Assembly: GCA_963695375.1 (NCBI GenBank) | Contig: OY968767.1 | Span: 2,294,001 to 2,358,000 of the forward strand | Source of the DNA: JACCVL01 sp963695375 | Lineage (GTDB): Bacteria; Actinomycetota; Actinomycetes; Propionibacteriales; Nocardioidaceae | Length of the DNA stretch: 64,000 nucleotides | Direction: 5' to 3' | Shown: positions 23,994-32,483 of the stretch, one piece after another | Numbering within the stretch: position 1 is the first letter of the stretch | How the letters are laid out: each line of letters begins with the position of its first letter | The notes under the pieces: generated by a model | What the model saw: the letters and a program-made list of their open reading frames with translations, nothing else | Databases searched by the model: none | Told to the model about the DNA's origin: nothing | Made by a program: the position numbers and the translations under genes

Positions 23994-25421
23994 TCAGGCG
24001 TCGACAGCCTGCGCCACGGCGGCCTCGCGGCTGCTCCTGGCCGCCTGCTCGGCAGCGGAAAGGTCATCGCCAGCGTGATCGCGCCACCAGTCCTGGCCGG
24101 CCCGCGGCAGGGTGTGGATCGGGTCGTAGTAGGCGTAGGTCCGGGTCAACGCCTCCGGGTCGTCCCGCTCGATCGAGGTGCGGTAGTTCTTCGTCCAGTA
24201 CGAGATGCCGTGGACGCGGTCGTACTCACCGAGCTGGTGCACCCAGCGCTTGCCGACGAACGGCACGTCGCAGACGATCCGCGGCGTCGCGAACCCGGGC
24301 AGGTAGCCCATGATCGCGTGCTGCAGCTGCTGCGCCTGGGCCACGGAGACCCGCCAGTGTTCGCTGAAGGGGATCATGTCGCACATGTAGAAGTAGTACG
24401 GCAGGATCTCGGCGCCGTCGGTGAGCGCGAAGCACAGGTCCAGCAGCGAGTGCGGGTCGGCGTTGACGCCCTCCATCAGCACGCCCTGGTTGCGGACGTC
24501 CCGGATGCCGGTGTCCAGCATCGCCCGGCTGGCCTTGGCCACCAGCGGCGTGATCGAGTTGGCGTGGTTGACGTGGGTGTGGATGGCGATCTGGACACCG
24601 CGCGCCCGGGCCGTGGTGGCAAGCCGCTCCATGCCCGCCCGAACGTCGTCCTGCAGCCAGTGCTGGGGCAGTCCCATCAGCGCCTTGGTCGCCAGCCGGA
24701 TGTCCCGGATGTTCTCGATCTCGAGCAGCCGGGCGATGAAGCTCTCGAGGTTCTTGAACGGCATGTTCGCCACGTCACCGCCGGAGACGACGACGTCGCG
24801 CACGCCGGGGGAGCGGCGCAGGTAGTCGATCATCGCGTCGTAGCGGTCGACCGGCTTGGCGCCGAACTTGAGCTTGGTCACCTGCGGGGTGGAGTTGCCG
24901 ACCAGGTCCATCCGGGTGCAGTGCCCGCAGTACTGCGGGCAGGTCGGCAACAGCTCGGCCAGGACCTTGGTGGGATAGCGGTGCGTCAACCCCTCGGCCA
25001 CCCACATGTCGTGCTCGTGCAACGAGTCGCGGGTGGCGTACGGGTGGCTCGGCCAGTCGGTCCGCCGGTCGGAGAACACCGGCAGCATGTAGCGCCGGAC
25101 CGGGTCGGCGTAGAGCGCCTCGGTGGCCCCGGGGTCGTTCGGAGCCAGGGTCGGGATCATCGTGTTCAGCATCTGCGGCGGCAGCAGCATCGACATCGTC
25201 GCCCGCTCGGCCTGGTCGCGCTCGAGGTCGGCGACGAACCGCTCGTCCACGCCGGCACCCAGGACGTCGCGCAGTTGCTTGGTGTTCTTGACGCAGTGCG
25301 CCCGCTGCCACTGCGCCGACTCCCACTCCTGCGCCGTGACGTCGCGCCAGCCGGGGAACCGGGTCCAGTCGGGCTCGGTGATCTCCCGGCCGCGGTACAC
25401 GAACGGTTGCTCAGTCGTCAT
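23994..25421 (-). CDS. kamA: L-lysine 2,3-aminomutase (KamA family radical SAM enzyme)
   Basis: Radical SAM and PLP enzyme that turns L-lysine into L-beta-lysine. The 475 residues contain the cluster motif C161-PQY-C165-GH-C168. The substrate-binding Asp pair of true lysine enzymes (Asp293 and Asp330 in the clostridial enzyme) seems kept as Asp348 in YMCDMIPFSEHW and Asp385 in VCDVPFVGK. Lys391 fits the PLP-binding Lys, but the usual Gly-rich loop before it is replaced by PFVG, so this is a divergent subfamily. The ATG at 25421 lies 6 nt after TACGGT, fitting a leaderless transcript. It is divergent from kdd, kamD, kamE and kal, which supports the lysine role over glutamate or EF-P aminomutases. 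Confidence 0.88.
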   Translation of the reverse strand: MTTEQPFVYRGREITEPDWTRFPGWRDVTAQEWESAQWQRAHCVKNTKQLRDVLGAGVDERFVADLERDQAERATMSMLLPPQMLNTMIPTLAPNDPGATEALYADPVRRYMLPVFSDRRTDWPSHPYATRDSLHEHDMWVAEGLTHRYPTKVLAELLPTCPQYCGHCTRMDLVGNSTPQVTKLKFGAKPVDRYDAMIDYLRRSPGVRDVVVSGGDVANMPFKNLESFIARLLEIENIRDIRLATKALMGLPQHWLQDDVRAGMERLATTARARGVQIAIHTHVNHANSITPLVAKASRAMLDTGIRDVRNQGVLMEGVNADPHSLLDLCFALTDGAEILPYYFYMCDMIPFSEHWRVSVAQAQQLQHAIMGYLPGFATPRIVCDVPFVGKRWVHQLGEYDRVHGISYWTKNYRTSIERDDPEALTRTYAYYDPIHTLPRAGQDWWRDHAGDDLSAAEQAARSSREAAVAQAVDA

Positions 25422-25509
25422 GTTGCTACCGTACGGACAAACTTGGTGCCAGTCCATCTGACCGCCGGAGGATGTCCCGCGTGTTGCCCACCAGAAGCGA
25501 GTCTGTCCG
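25422..25509. promoter_or_regulatory. Shared promoter region of kamA and the kdd cluster
   Basis: An 88-bp divergent gap. On the minus strand TACGGT (25428-25433) ends 6 nt before the kamA ATG. On the plus strand no clear -10 or Shine-Dalgarno sequence for kdd was found. Any regulator of both arms should bind here. Confidence 0.5.
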
Positions 25510-26580
25510 GTGAGCGCCGCTCTGCACGGCGACCCGACCGGGCTGCACCGGGTGCTCAGCCCGGCCGGCGTGCTGCCGCAGGCGGCGGACCGGCTGGACA
25601 CCCGGCGCGAGCTGTGGCCGGACGAGGTGCGGGTCCGGGTGCGGCGGCTGAACCTCGACGCCGCGTCGTTCCGCCAGCTCGAGCAGGCGCACACCGGGGC
25701 GGCGGGGGTCGACGGCGCCGCGGTCCGCGCCGCCGTGCTCGACATCGTGGCCACCCGGGGCAAGATGCAGAACCCGGTCACCGGGTCCGGCGGGATGCTG
25801 GTCGGGGTGGTCGAGGAGGTCGGGCCGGACTCGCCGCTCGGTCTGGTGGTCGGTGACCGGATCGCCACGCTGGTCTCGCTGTCGCTGACCCCGCTGGTGA
25901 TCGAGGACGACCTGGCGGACTGGGACGGTCACCGCGAGCAGGTTCCGTGTGCGGGCTACGCCGTGCTCTTCGGCCGCAGCATCGCGGCCAAGCTCCCCGA
26001 CGACCTGCCCATCGAGCTGTCGCTGGCCGTGCTGGACGTGTGTGGGGCACCGGCCCTCACCGAGCGCGTCGTCGGTTCCTACCGGGAGCGGGGTCGTGCC
26101 TCCGCCACGGGTCCGACCGTCTGCGTCATCGGCGCCGCGGGCAAGAGCGGGTCGCTGTCGTGCGCGGCGGCGGCCGACGCCGGCGCCGGCCGGGTGATCG
26201 GGGTGGTGCCGGTCGAGCGGGAGGCCGATCAGCTGCGCGCGGCCGGGCTCGCCGACGAGGTGGTGGTGGCCGACGCCCGCGACCCGGTGGCCCTGTCGCG
26301 GGCGGTGGCCGCCGCCGGGGGCCCGGCCGACGTCACGGTGGTCTGCGTCGACGTCCCCGGCTGCGAGCACGGGGCGATCCTGGCCACCGCAGGTGGCGGC
26401 ACGGTGGTCTTCTTCTCCATGGCGACGTCGTTCAGCGCCGCTGCCCTGGGCGCCGAGGGGCTGGCCGCCGACGTCACGATGCTGGTCGGGAACGGCTACA
26501 CCCCCGGGCACGCCGACCTCGCGCTCGGGCTGTTGCGGCGCAGCCCGGGCGTGCAGCGGCTGTTCCGCGGCCGGCTCTGA
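25510..26580 (+). CDS. kdd: L-erythro-3,5-diaminohexanoate dehydrogenase
   Basis: NAD(P)-dependent enzyme of the lysine fermentation pathway; it oxidatively deaminates 3,5-diaminohexanoate to 3-keto-5-aminohexanoate and ammonia. The 356 residues have an N-terminal catalytic part with DIVATRGKMQNPVTGSGGML (about 78-97) typical of Kdd, and a Rossmann domain with the dinucleotide motif VCVIGAAGKSGSL (204-216). GTG at 25510 is the first start in frame and no good Shine-Dalgarno is seen. Its product should be used by Kce, but no kce is present in this window. It heads the plus-strand arm of the cluster. Confidence 0.88.
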   Translation: MSAALHGDPTGLHRVLSPAGVLPQAADRLDTRRELWPDEVRVRVRRLNLDAASFRQLEQAHTGAAGVDGAAVRAAVLDIVATRGKMQNPVTGSGGMLVGVVEEVGPDSPLGLVVGDRIATLVSLSLTPLVIEDDLADWDGHREQVPCAGYAVLFGRSIAAKLPDDLPIELSLAVLDVCGAPALTERVVGSYRERGRASATGPTVCVIGAAGKSGSLSCAAAADAGAGRVIGVVPVEREADQLRAAGLADEVVVADARDPVALSRAVAAAGGPADVTVVCVDVPGCEHGAILATAGGGTVVFFSMATSFSAAALGAEGLAADVTMLVGNGYTPGHADLALGLLRRSPGVQRLFRGRL

Positions 26581-26620
26581 CCGCGGCGTCGGGCCGCACC
26601 GGTCCACCCGCCGTGCTTGC

Positions 26621-27655
26621 ATGAGCGTCGTGTCGTCGCTCCCTCCGCTGCTCCCGCCCGCGCTGCGCCCGGGAGACGCCGTCGCGGTCGTCTCGCCCGC
26701 CTGGGGCGGGCCGGCCGCGCTGCCCGCTCCCTACCGACGCGGCCTCGCCGAGCTCGGCCGCGCCGGCTACGACGTCCGGGTGCTGCCGCACGCCGAGCAG
26801 GCGGCGAACGACTGGATCTCCGCCTCGGCGCAGCACCGCGCGGACGACCTGAACGCCGCCTTCGCCGACCCGGAGGTCCGCGGCATCGTCTGCACCATCG
26901 GCGGCAACCACGCGGCCCAGGTGCTGCCGCATCTCGACCTCGACGCCGTGCGCGCACATCCCACCGTGCTGTGCGGCTACTCCGACGTGACCTCGCTGCT
27001 GCACGGGCTGCACGCACGCACCGGCCTGATCGGCCTGTACGGTCCGGCGCTGATCCCGCAGTGGGGAGCGGTCGGCGGGGTGCTGCCGTACGTCGCCGAG
27101 CACTTCGCCCGGGTCGCCGGCCGAGCCGAGCCGGCCGGACCGGTGCCGCGGGCCGACATCGAGGTCCAGGACGGCGACCACGAGCGGGCCGAGCGCACCG
27201 GCGAGCCGCTGCGCCGCACCCCGGCGCGGCCGCGCCAGGCGCTGCGTGCCGGTGTCGGCACCGGGCCGCTGCTGGTCGGGTGCCTGCCGAGCACGCGGCA
27301 CCTGATCGGCACGCCCTGGCAGCCGGAGTACGCCGGTCGGGTGCTGGTGCTGGAGACGCCCGAGCCGCCGTACGAGCTGGAGGACGCCGACGCCGACCTC
27401 ACCCACCTGCGCTTGGCCGGGCTGCTCGACGACCTGGCCGGCCTGGTGCTGTGCCGGCCCTACCTGTGGTCCCCGGCGCAGCGCGACGCGTTCTCCGCGC
27501 TCGTCCTGGAGCACGTCGCCGGCACCGGCTACCCGGTGCTGGCGGGGCTGGAGGGCGGGCACACCGACCCGCTCCCGACGTTGCCGGTCGGCGTCCGGGC
27601 CACCCTCGACGCGGCGAGCGGCGACCTCGTCCTCGAGCAGCCCGCCGTCCGCTGA
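26621..27655 (+). CDS. S66 family LD-carboxypeptidase/MccF-like serine peptidase
   Basis: Serine peptidase of 344 residues. S66 enzymes cut the L,D bond of murein tetrapeptides or detoxify peptide-nucleotide microcins. The nucleophile is Ser121 in LCGYSDVTSLL. The acid and base appear as Glu in VLETPEPPYE and His in GLEGGHTDPLPTLPVG. No signal peptide is visible, which fits a cytoplasmic enzyme. ATG at 26621 begins the family sequence. It stands 40 bp after kdd and before the amidohydrolase, inside the lysine cluster, with no known step there. It may act on peptides that feed lysine to the pathway, but that is a guess. Confidence 0.88.
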   Translation: MSVVSSLPPLLPPALRPGDAVAVVSPAWGGPAALPAPYRRGLAELGRAGYDVRVLPHAEQAANDWISASAQHRADDLNAAFADPEVRGIVCTIGGNHAAQVLPHLDLDAVRAHPTVLCGYSDVTSLLHGLHARTGLIGLYGPALIPQWGAVGGVLPYVAEHFARVAGRAEPAGPVPRADIEVQDGDHERAERTGEPLRRTPARPRQALRAGVGTGPLLVGCLPSTRHLIGTPWQPEYAGRVLVLETPEPPYELEDADADLTHLRLAGLLDDLAGLVLCRPYLWSPAQRDAFSALVLEHVAGTGYPVLAGLEGGHTDPLPTLPVGVRATLDAASGDLVLEQPAVR

Positions 27656-27728
27656 GGGCCGTCGTGGTGCACAGAGCCGCAGCTTTGCCGCACCCCCGGC
27701 GGCGCCGGGCGGGCCGGCACCGCACACT

Positions 27729-29402
27729 GTGCCGGTGGCCACGACGCTGTATCGCGGAGGGCGGGTGTTCGCCCCGCACCGACCAGGTGCCACGGCCCTG
27801 CTCGTCGTGGACGGCACGATCGCGTGGGTGGGGGCCGAGCCGGAGGCGGACGGCCACGCCGAGGGTCTGGACGCGCGCGGCACGGTGATCGGCCTCGACG
27901 GCGCCCTGGTGACGCCCGCGTTCGTGGATGCGCACGCGCATGTGAGCGAGACCGGACTGGCCCTGACCGGCGTCGACCTCGCGACCACGACCGGCGTCGG
28001 CGACCTGCTCGAGCGGGTCGAGCGGGCGGCCGGGCGGGGGAGCGGGGCGTTGCTCGGACACGGCTGGGACGAGCGGAACTGGCCGGAGCGGCGGCCGCCG
28101 ACGAGGTTCGAGCTGGACCGAGCCGCCGGCGGTCGCCCGGTCTACCTGGCCCGGGTCGACGTGCACTCGGCCGTCGTGTCCACGGCGCTGGCCGAGCGGC
28201 TCGACCTCGCGGCGTTGCCGGGCTGGCGAGATGACGGCCGGGTCGAGCGGGACGCGCACCACCGGGCCCGGGCGCTGACCAGGGACGGGCTGAGCCCCGC
28301 CGAGCGGACCCGGATGCACGAGGTGGCGCTGGCCGCGGCGGCCGCCGCGGGGATCGGCTGCCTGCACGAGATGTCCGCGCCGCACATCGCGCCGGTCGCG
28401 GACCTGCCGGCGCTGCTGGCCCTGGTGGCCGCGGCCGCGGGCGGCGACCCGGACCGGCCCCCGCTGCCGGAGGTCGTCGGCTACCGCGGCGCGCTCGCGG
28501 CGACGCCGGGCGACGTCGCCCGGCTGGTCGCCGAGCTCGGACTTCCCGTCGGGACCGGCGGGACCGGCGGGACCGGCCTGACCGGGCTGGCCGGCGACCT
28601 GTGCGCCGACGGGTCGGTCGGGTCGCGCACGGCCGCCATGCGCGTCCCGTACGCCGACGTGGACCCGGCCGCCGCCGGCTCGTGCGGGCACGCCTACCTG
28701 GACCGGTCCGAGGTCCGCGACCATGTCCTCGCCTGCACCCGAGCCGGTCTGCAGGGCGGCTTCCACGTGATCGGCGACGCGGCCGTGGCGGAGGTGGTCG
28801 CCGGGCTGGCGGCGGCCGCCGAGGTCGTCGGGGTGCCCGCCATGCGTGCCGCCCGGCACCGGCTCGAGCACGTGGAGCTCGCGGACACCGCCGCGATCGC
28901 GGTGCTGGCCGACCTCGGCGTCACCGCGTCGGTCCAGCCGGCCTTCGACGCCGCGTGGGGCGGTCCCTCGGGCATGTACGCGGAGCGGCTCGGTCCGCAA
29001 CGGGCGCTGGCGATGAACCCGCTGGCGGACCTGCACCGGGCGGGCGTGCCGCTGGCCCTCGGCTCGGACTGCCCGGTCACCCCGTTCGACCCCTGGGCCG
29101 GGGTCGCCGCCGCGGTCGGGCACCACAACCCCGCCCAGCGCCTGGACCCGGCGGCCGCCGTCGCCGCCCATACCGCCGGCGGCTGGCGGGCCGCCGGCCG
29201 GGACCGGGGCGGTGCGCTCGTCCCGGGGGCACCGGCGTCGCTGGCGGTGTGGGACGTCACCGCCAGGAACGCGGACGACGCGAAAGCGGACGACGCGGCC
29301 GACACCGGCGGGCTGCCCGACCTGCGGCCGGGCGCTGCTCGGCCGCGGTGCCTGCGCACGGTGGTCGGTGGTCGCACCGTCTTCGACGCCGGGTCCGGCT
29401 GA
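27729..29402 (+). CDS. YtcJ-type amidohydrolase family protein
   Basis: Metal-dependent hydrolase of the amidohydrolase-3 family, 557 residues. It has the strand-rich N-terminal piece, then the metal-binding HxH in FVDAHAHVSE (about 72-81), His in GGFHVIGDAAV, His in RHRLEHVEL and the final Asp in LALGSDCPVTPFDPW. A 9-bp tandem repeat at 28551-28577 (GTG read three times) lengthens a loop near residue 280. GTG at 27729 or 27735 are both possible. The substrate is unknown; the family acts on N-substituted formamides, imides and similar compounds. It lies between the S66 gene and kamD, 125 bp before kamD. Confidence 0.86.
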   Translation: MPVATTLYRGGRVFAPHRPGATALLVVDGTIAWVGAEPEADGHAEGLDARGTVIGLDGALVTPAFVDAHAHVSETGLALTGVDLATTTGVGDLLERVERAAGRGSGALLGHGWDERNWPERRPPTRFELDRAAGGRPVYLARVDVHSAVVSTALAERLDLAALPGWRDDGRVERDAHHRARALTRDGLSPAERTRMHEVALAAAAAAGIGCLHEMSAPHIAPVADLPALLALVAAAAGGDPDRPPLPEVVGYRGALAATPGDVARLVAELGLPVGTGGTGGTGLTGLAGDLCADGSVGSRTAAMRVPYADVDPAAAGSCGHAYLDRSEVRDHVLACTRAGLQGGFHVIGDAAVAEVVAGLAAAAEVVGVPAMRAARHRLEHVELADTAAIAVLADLGVTASVQPAFDAAWGGPSGMYAERLGPQRALAMNPLADLHRAGVPLALGSDCPVTPFDPWAGVAAAVGHHNPAQRLDPAAAVAAHTAGGWRAAGRDRGGALVPGAPASLAVWDVTARNADDAKADDAADTGGLPDLRPGAARPRCLRTVVGGRTVFDAGSG

Positions 29403-29488
29403 CGGCCCCACCCGCGCCCCCACCCCCTGCACGGCCTCGGGACGGGACGATCGCGCCTGCAGCCGCGCAGCGGCTGGATGATCCGCGC

Positions 29489-29494
29489 TAGAGT
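29489..29494 (+). promoter_or_regulatory. Candidate -10 box of kamD-kamE-kal
   Basis: TAGAGT lies 33 nt before the kamD GTG. It would give a leader of about 27 nt that contains CCGGAG just upstream of the start. Confidence 0.4.
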
Positions 29495-29527
29495 GCGGGT
29501 TTCGCAGCAAGTCCTCCCGGAGTCGCC

Positions 29528-31108
29528 GTGTCCAGCACCGCCCCCCGCCCGTCCCTCGACCTCGACCCGGCGGCGGTTCGTACCGCTCGCCGGTTGGCGG
29601 CGAAGGTCGCGCGGCCGATCGTCCGCCTCGCCACCGAGCACACCACGGTCTCGGTGGAGCGGGCGACGCTGCGGCTGGCCGGGCTCGCCGGTGCCGATCC
29701 CGAGGGCACACCGTGGGCGAACCGGCTGCTGGACACGGTCCGGGCCGACGTCGGGATCGAGCACGGCGTGGCGCTGCCGGTGTGGGACGCGCTGGTCCGC
29801 GGCGAGGCGGGCGACCTGGCCGAGCTGGCCGGCAAGGCGTCGGTCGGCTCCGTCCGGTTCCGGCTGCCGACCGGCCGAGACCGGATCCGGGCCCGGGCGG
29901 CGGCCCGCAAGGCGATCGGTGCGGGGGTGCGCCGGCTGGACGCGAGCAAGCGGGAGCGCGACCGGCTGGTCCGCCGGTGGGGGGACCCGAAGCAGCAGCC
30001 GTGGATCTACCTGATCGTCGCCACCGGGGACATCTACGAGGACATCCCGCAGGCACAGGCGGCCGCCCGGGAGGGCGCCGACGTCATCGCGGTGATCCGC
30101 TCGACCGGTCAGAGCCTGCTCGACTTCGTCCCCGAGGGTGCGACCCGGGAGGGATATGCCGGCACCTACGCCACCCAGGAGAACTTCCGGCTGATGCGTG
30201 CCGCGCTGGACGAGACCAGTGCCGAGCTCGGCCGGTACGTGCGGCTCACCAACTACGCCTCGGGGCTGTGCATGCCCGAGATCGCCGCCCTGGCGGGGCT
30301 GCAGCGCCTGGACATGATGCTCAACGATTCGATGTACGGGATCCTGTTCCGCGACATCAACCCGGTGCGGACGTTCGTGGACCAGCGGTTCAGCCGACAG
30401 GTCCACGCCCGCGCCGGCATCATCATCAACACCGGCGAGGACAACTACCTCACCACGGCGGACGCGGTGGAGGCGGCGCACACCGTCACGGTCAGCCAGC
30501 TGCTGAACGAGTCGTTCGCCAAGGAGGCCGGTCTCGCCGACTGGCAGCTCGGGCTCGGGCACGCGTTCGAGATCGACCCGGACGTGCCGGAGTCCTTCCG
30601 GCTCGAGCTGGCGCACGCGATGCTCGCCCGACAGCTGTTCCCCGACGCGCCGCTGAAGTGGATGCCGCCGACCCGGCACATGACCGGAGACGTGTTCCGC
30701 GGCCACCTGCTGGACGGGTTCTTCAACCTGGCCGGGGTGTTGACCGGCCAGGGCATCCTGCTGGTGGGCATGATGACCGAGGCGGTGGTGACGCCGTGGC
30801 TGTCCGACCGTGACCTGGCCCTGCAGAACGTGCGCTACGTGCTGAACGCGTGCGGTGGTCTGACCGAGGACTTCCACCCGCCGCCGGACGGCTTCATCGC
30901 GACCCGGGCCCGACAGGTGCTGGCCGAGAGCATCGAGCTGCTGGAGGCCATCCTCGACCACGACAACGGGTTGCTCGACGCCATCGCCGACGGGACCTTC
31001 GGGTTGATGCGGCGACCCGCCGACGGCGGTCGCGGTCTGGACGGCGTCGTCGCCCGGGCCGAGGGATACCTCAACCCGGCCACCGACCTGCTGGAGGCGG
31101 GCGCATGA
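29528..31108 (+). CDS. kamD: Lysine 5,6-aminomutase alpha subunit
   Basis: Large subunit of the B12- and PLP-dependent 5,6-aminomutase that moves the terminal amino group of beta-lysine to give 3,5-diaminohexanoate. The 526 residues match the family (about 515). Diagnostic stretches include YLIVATGDIYEDIPQAQAA, STGQSLLDFVPEGAT, NYASGLCMPEIAALAGL, MMLNDSMYGILFRDIN and KWMPPTRHMTGD, which together form the TIM-barrel core. GTG at 29528 is preceded by CCCGGAG. The stop overlaps the kamE ATG (ATGA), so the two subunits are translationally coupled. Confidence 0.95.
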   Translation: MSSTAPRPSLDLDPAAVRTARRLAAKVARPIVRLATEHTTVSVERATLRLAGLAGADPEGTPWANRLLDTVRADVGIEHGVALPVWDALVRGEAGDLAELAGKASVGSVRFRLPTGRDRIRARAAARKAIGAGVRRLDASKRERDRLVRRWGDPKQQPWIYLIVATGDIYEDIPQAQAAAREGADVIAVIRSTGQSLLDFVPEGATREGYAGTYATQENFRLMRAALDETSAELGRYVRLTNYASGLCMPEIAALAGLQRLDMMLNDSMYGILFRDINPVRTFVDQRFSRQVHARAGIIINTGEDNYLTTADAVEAAHTVTVSQLLNESFAKEAGLADWQLGLGHAFEIDPDVPESFRLELAHAMLARQLFPDAPLKWMPPTRHMTGDVFRGHLLDGFFNLAGVLTGQGILLVGMMTEAVVTPWLSDRDLALQNVRYVLNACGGLTEDFHPPPDGFIATRARQVLAESIELLEAILDHDNGLLDAIADGTFGLMRRPADGGRGLDGVVARAEGYLNPATDLLEAGA

Positions 31109-31899
31109 GCACCACCGGCTCGATCGTCCGGCCGTACGGTGACACGACCGGGGACGGGATGGTGCAGCTGTCGTTCACGCTGCCGGTCCCGCACGGCAAG
31201 CATGCCGAGGGGGCCGCGCTGCAGCTGGCCGGCCGGATGGGGATGGAACCCGCCCTGGTCGCGCACAGCAAGGCGCTGGGCCCGGACTTCACCTTCTTCG
31301 TCGTCTACGGCCGGGTGAACCACCTGGTCGACCTGGCGGCGGTCACCGTGGTCGAGCGCGACTTCCCGCTGCTGTCGCCCAAGGAGGCCAACCTCGCGGT
31401 CCGCAAGGGCCTGCGGCGGCGGCTGACGGTGGTCGGTGCCTGTATCGGCACCGACGCGCACACCGTGGGGATCGACGCGATCCTCAACATCAAGGGCTTC
31501 GCCGGGGAGAAGGGCCTCGAGTACTACCGGGAGCTGCGGGTGGTCAACCTCGGTGCCCAGGTGTCGGTGCCACAGCTGGTCGAACGGGCCCGCGCCGAGC
31601 AGGCCGACGCGGTGCTGGTGTCGCAGGTGGTGACCCAGCGGGACGCGCACGTGCTCAACACCCTGGAGATGTCCGCGGCCTTCCGGGAGGCCTACCCGGC
31701 CGGCCGGCGGCCGGTCCTGGTGGTCGGCGGCCCGCGCTTCGACGAGGCGATGGCGACCGACCTCGGGGTGGACCGGGTGTTCGCCCGGGGCACGACACCG
31801 GCCGACGTGGCCAGCTTCCTCGTGCACGAGCTGGTGACCCGGGGCCGGGCCAAGGCCGGCCGCCCGGCCACCGCCCCGACCGCTCAGAGGTCCGCGTGA
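31105..31899 (+). CDS. kamE: Lysine 5,6-aminomutase beta subunit
   Basis: Cobalamin-binding subunit that pairs with KamD. The 264 residues hold the base-off/His-on B12 motif in GTDAHTVGID, where His119 would bind cobalt, and Lys130 in ILNIKGFAG, which matches the Lys that holds PLP in the resting enzyme. A Rossmann-like B12 domain follows, with LVSQVVTQRDAHV and LVVGGPRF. The C-terminal 20 residues are a low-complexity tail. ATG at 31105 overlaps the kamD stop and the stop overlaps the kal GTG, so all three are a tight unit. Confidence 0.95.
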   Translation: MSTTGSIVRPYGDTTGDGMVQLSFTLPVPHGKHAEGAALQLAGRMGMEPALVAHSKALGPDFTFFVVYGRVNHLVDLAAVTVVERDFPLLSPKEANLAVRKGLRRRLTVVGACIGTDAHTVGIDAILNIKGFAGEKGLEYYRELRVVNLGAQVSVPQLVERARAEQADAVLVSQVVTQRDAHVLNTLEMSAAFREAYPAGRRPVLVVGGPRFDEAMATDLGVDRVFARGTTPADVASFLVHELVTRGRAKAGRPATAPTAQRSA

Positions 31900-32306
31900 C
31901 CGCCGCGCCCGCGGGCGTCGACCCGCGGCTGAACGTGCGGGTCGTGCACCGGCGCTACGTCCCGTACTCGCACGCGCACTACGCCGGCGACCTCGTGGAC
32001 GGGGCGTACGTCCTCGGCCTGTTCGGGGACGTGGCCACCGACGTCTGCATCCAGACCGACGGCGACGAGGGGCTGTTCGCCGGCTATGCCGATGTCCGCT
32101 TCACCGCCGCGGTGCGCGCCGGAGACGTGGTCGAGGTGGTCGCCGAGGTCACCCGCGTGGGGCGGCGCAGCCGGGAGCTGGCGCTGGTGGCGCGGGTGGT
32201 CTGCCGGGGAACGCCGGATCGTGGCCCCTCCGCTGCCGCTGTGCTGGCCGAGCCGTTGGTCGCGGTCACCGCGACCGGGACCGTGGTGGTCCCGGCCGCC
32301 GACTGA
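31896..32306 (+). CDS. kal: 3-aminobutyryl-CoA ammonia lyase (hotdog fold)
   Basis: Small enzyme of 136 residues that removes ammonia from 3-aminobutyryl-CoA to give crotonyl-CoA, the last specific step of lysine fermentation. It shows the hotdog pattern: RRYVPYSHAHYAGDLVDGAY, then the long helix GLFGDVATDVCIQTDGDEGL, then strands YADVRFTAAVRAGDVVEVVA and RRSRELALVARVV. GTG at 31896 overlaps kamE by 4 bp. Kal needs the product of Kce, which is not encoded nearby. Paired hairpins downstream probably end the transcript. Confidence 0.88.
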   Translation: MTAAPAGVDPRLNVRVVHRRYVPYSHAHYAGDLVDGAYVLGLFGDVATDVCIQTDGDEGLFAGYADVRFTAAVRAGDVVEVVAEVTRVGRRSRELALVARVVCRGTPDRGPSAAAVLAEPLVAVTATGTVVVPAAD

Positions 32307-32427
32307 TCGGCTGCTGCGCAGGCTCGCGGTCGGATCACGCCCGGGTCGTGGCAGCCCCGGGGGCCGGCACCCGGCATGTCGGCAGCGTACGGACGCCATC
32401 ACGCTAGGTATTCGGGTGCAGCGGTCG

Positions 32428-32459
32428 GAGACCCCTCAGCCGAACGGCTGAGGGGTCTC
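32428..32459. terminator. Strong rho-independent-type hairpin after kal
   Basis: A 15-bp perfect inverted repeat (GAGACCCCTCAGCCG, AA, CGGCTGAGGGGTCTC). There is no T-run, as is common in high-GC actinobacteria. It lies 121 bp after the kal stop. Confidence 0.8.
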
Positions 32460-32483
32460 GGCGTGTCGGGCCTCGACACGCCG
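32459..32483. terminator. Second hairpin directly after the first
   Basis: Stem CGGCGTGTCG with CGACACGCCG (10 bp) and a 5-nt loop GGCCT, sharing its first base with the preceding hairpin. Two back-to-back stems should make a strong, possibly two-way, terminator. Confidence 0.7.

Noticed and set aside
23994..25421. KamA as the EF-P-modifying aminomutase EpmB or as glutamate 2,3-aminomutase
   Set aside because: The length of 475 residues, the conserved Asp pair and the neighbouring lysine genes favour lysine 2,3-aminomutase.
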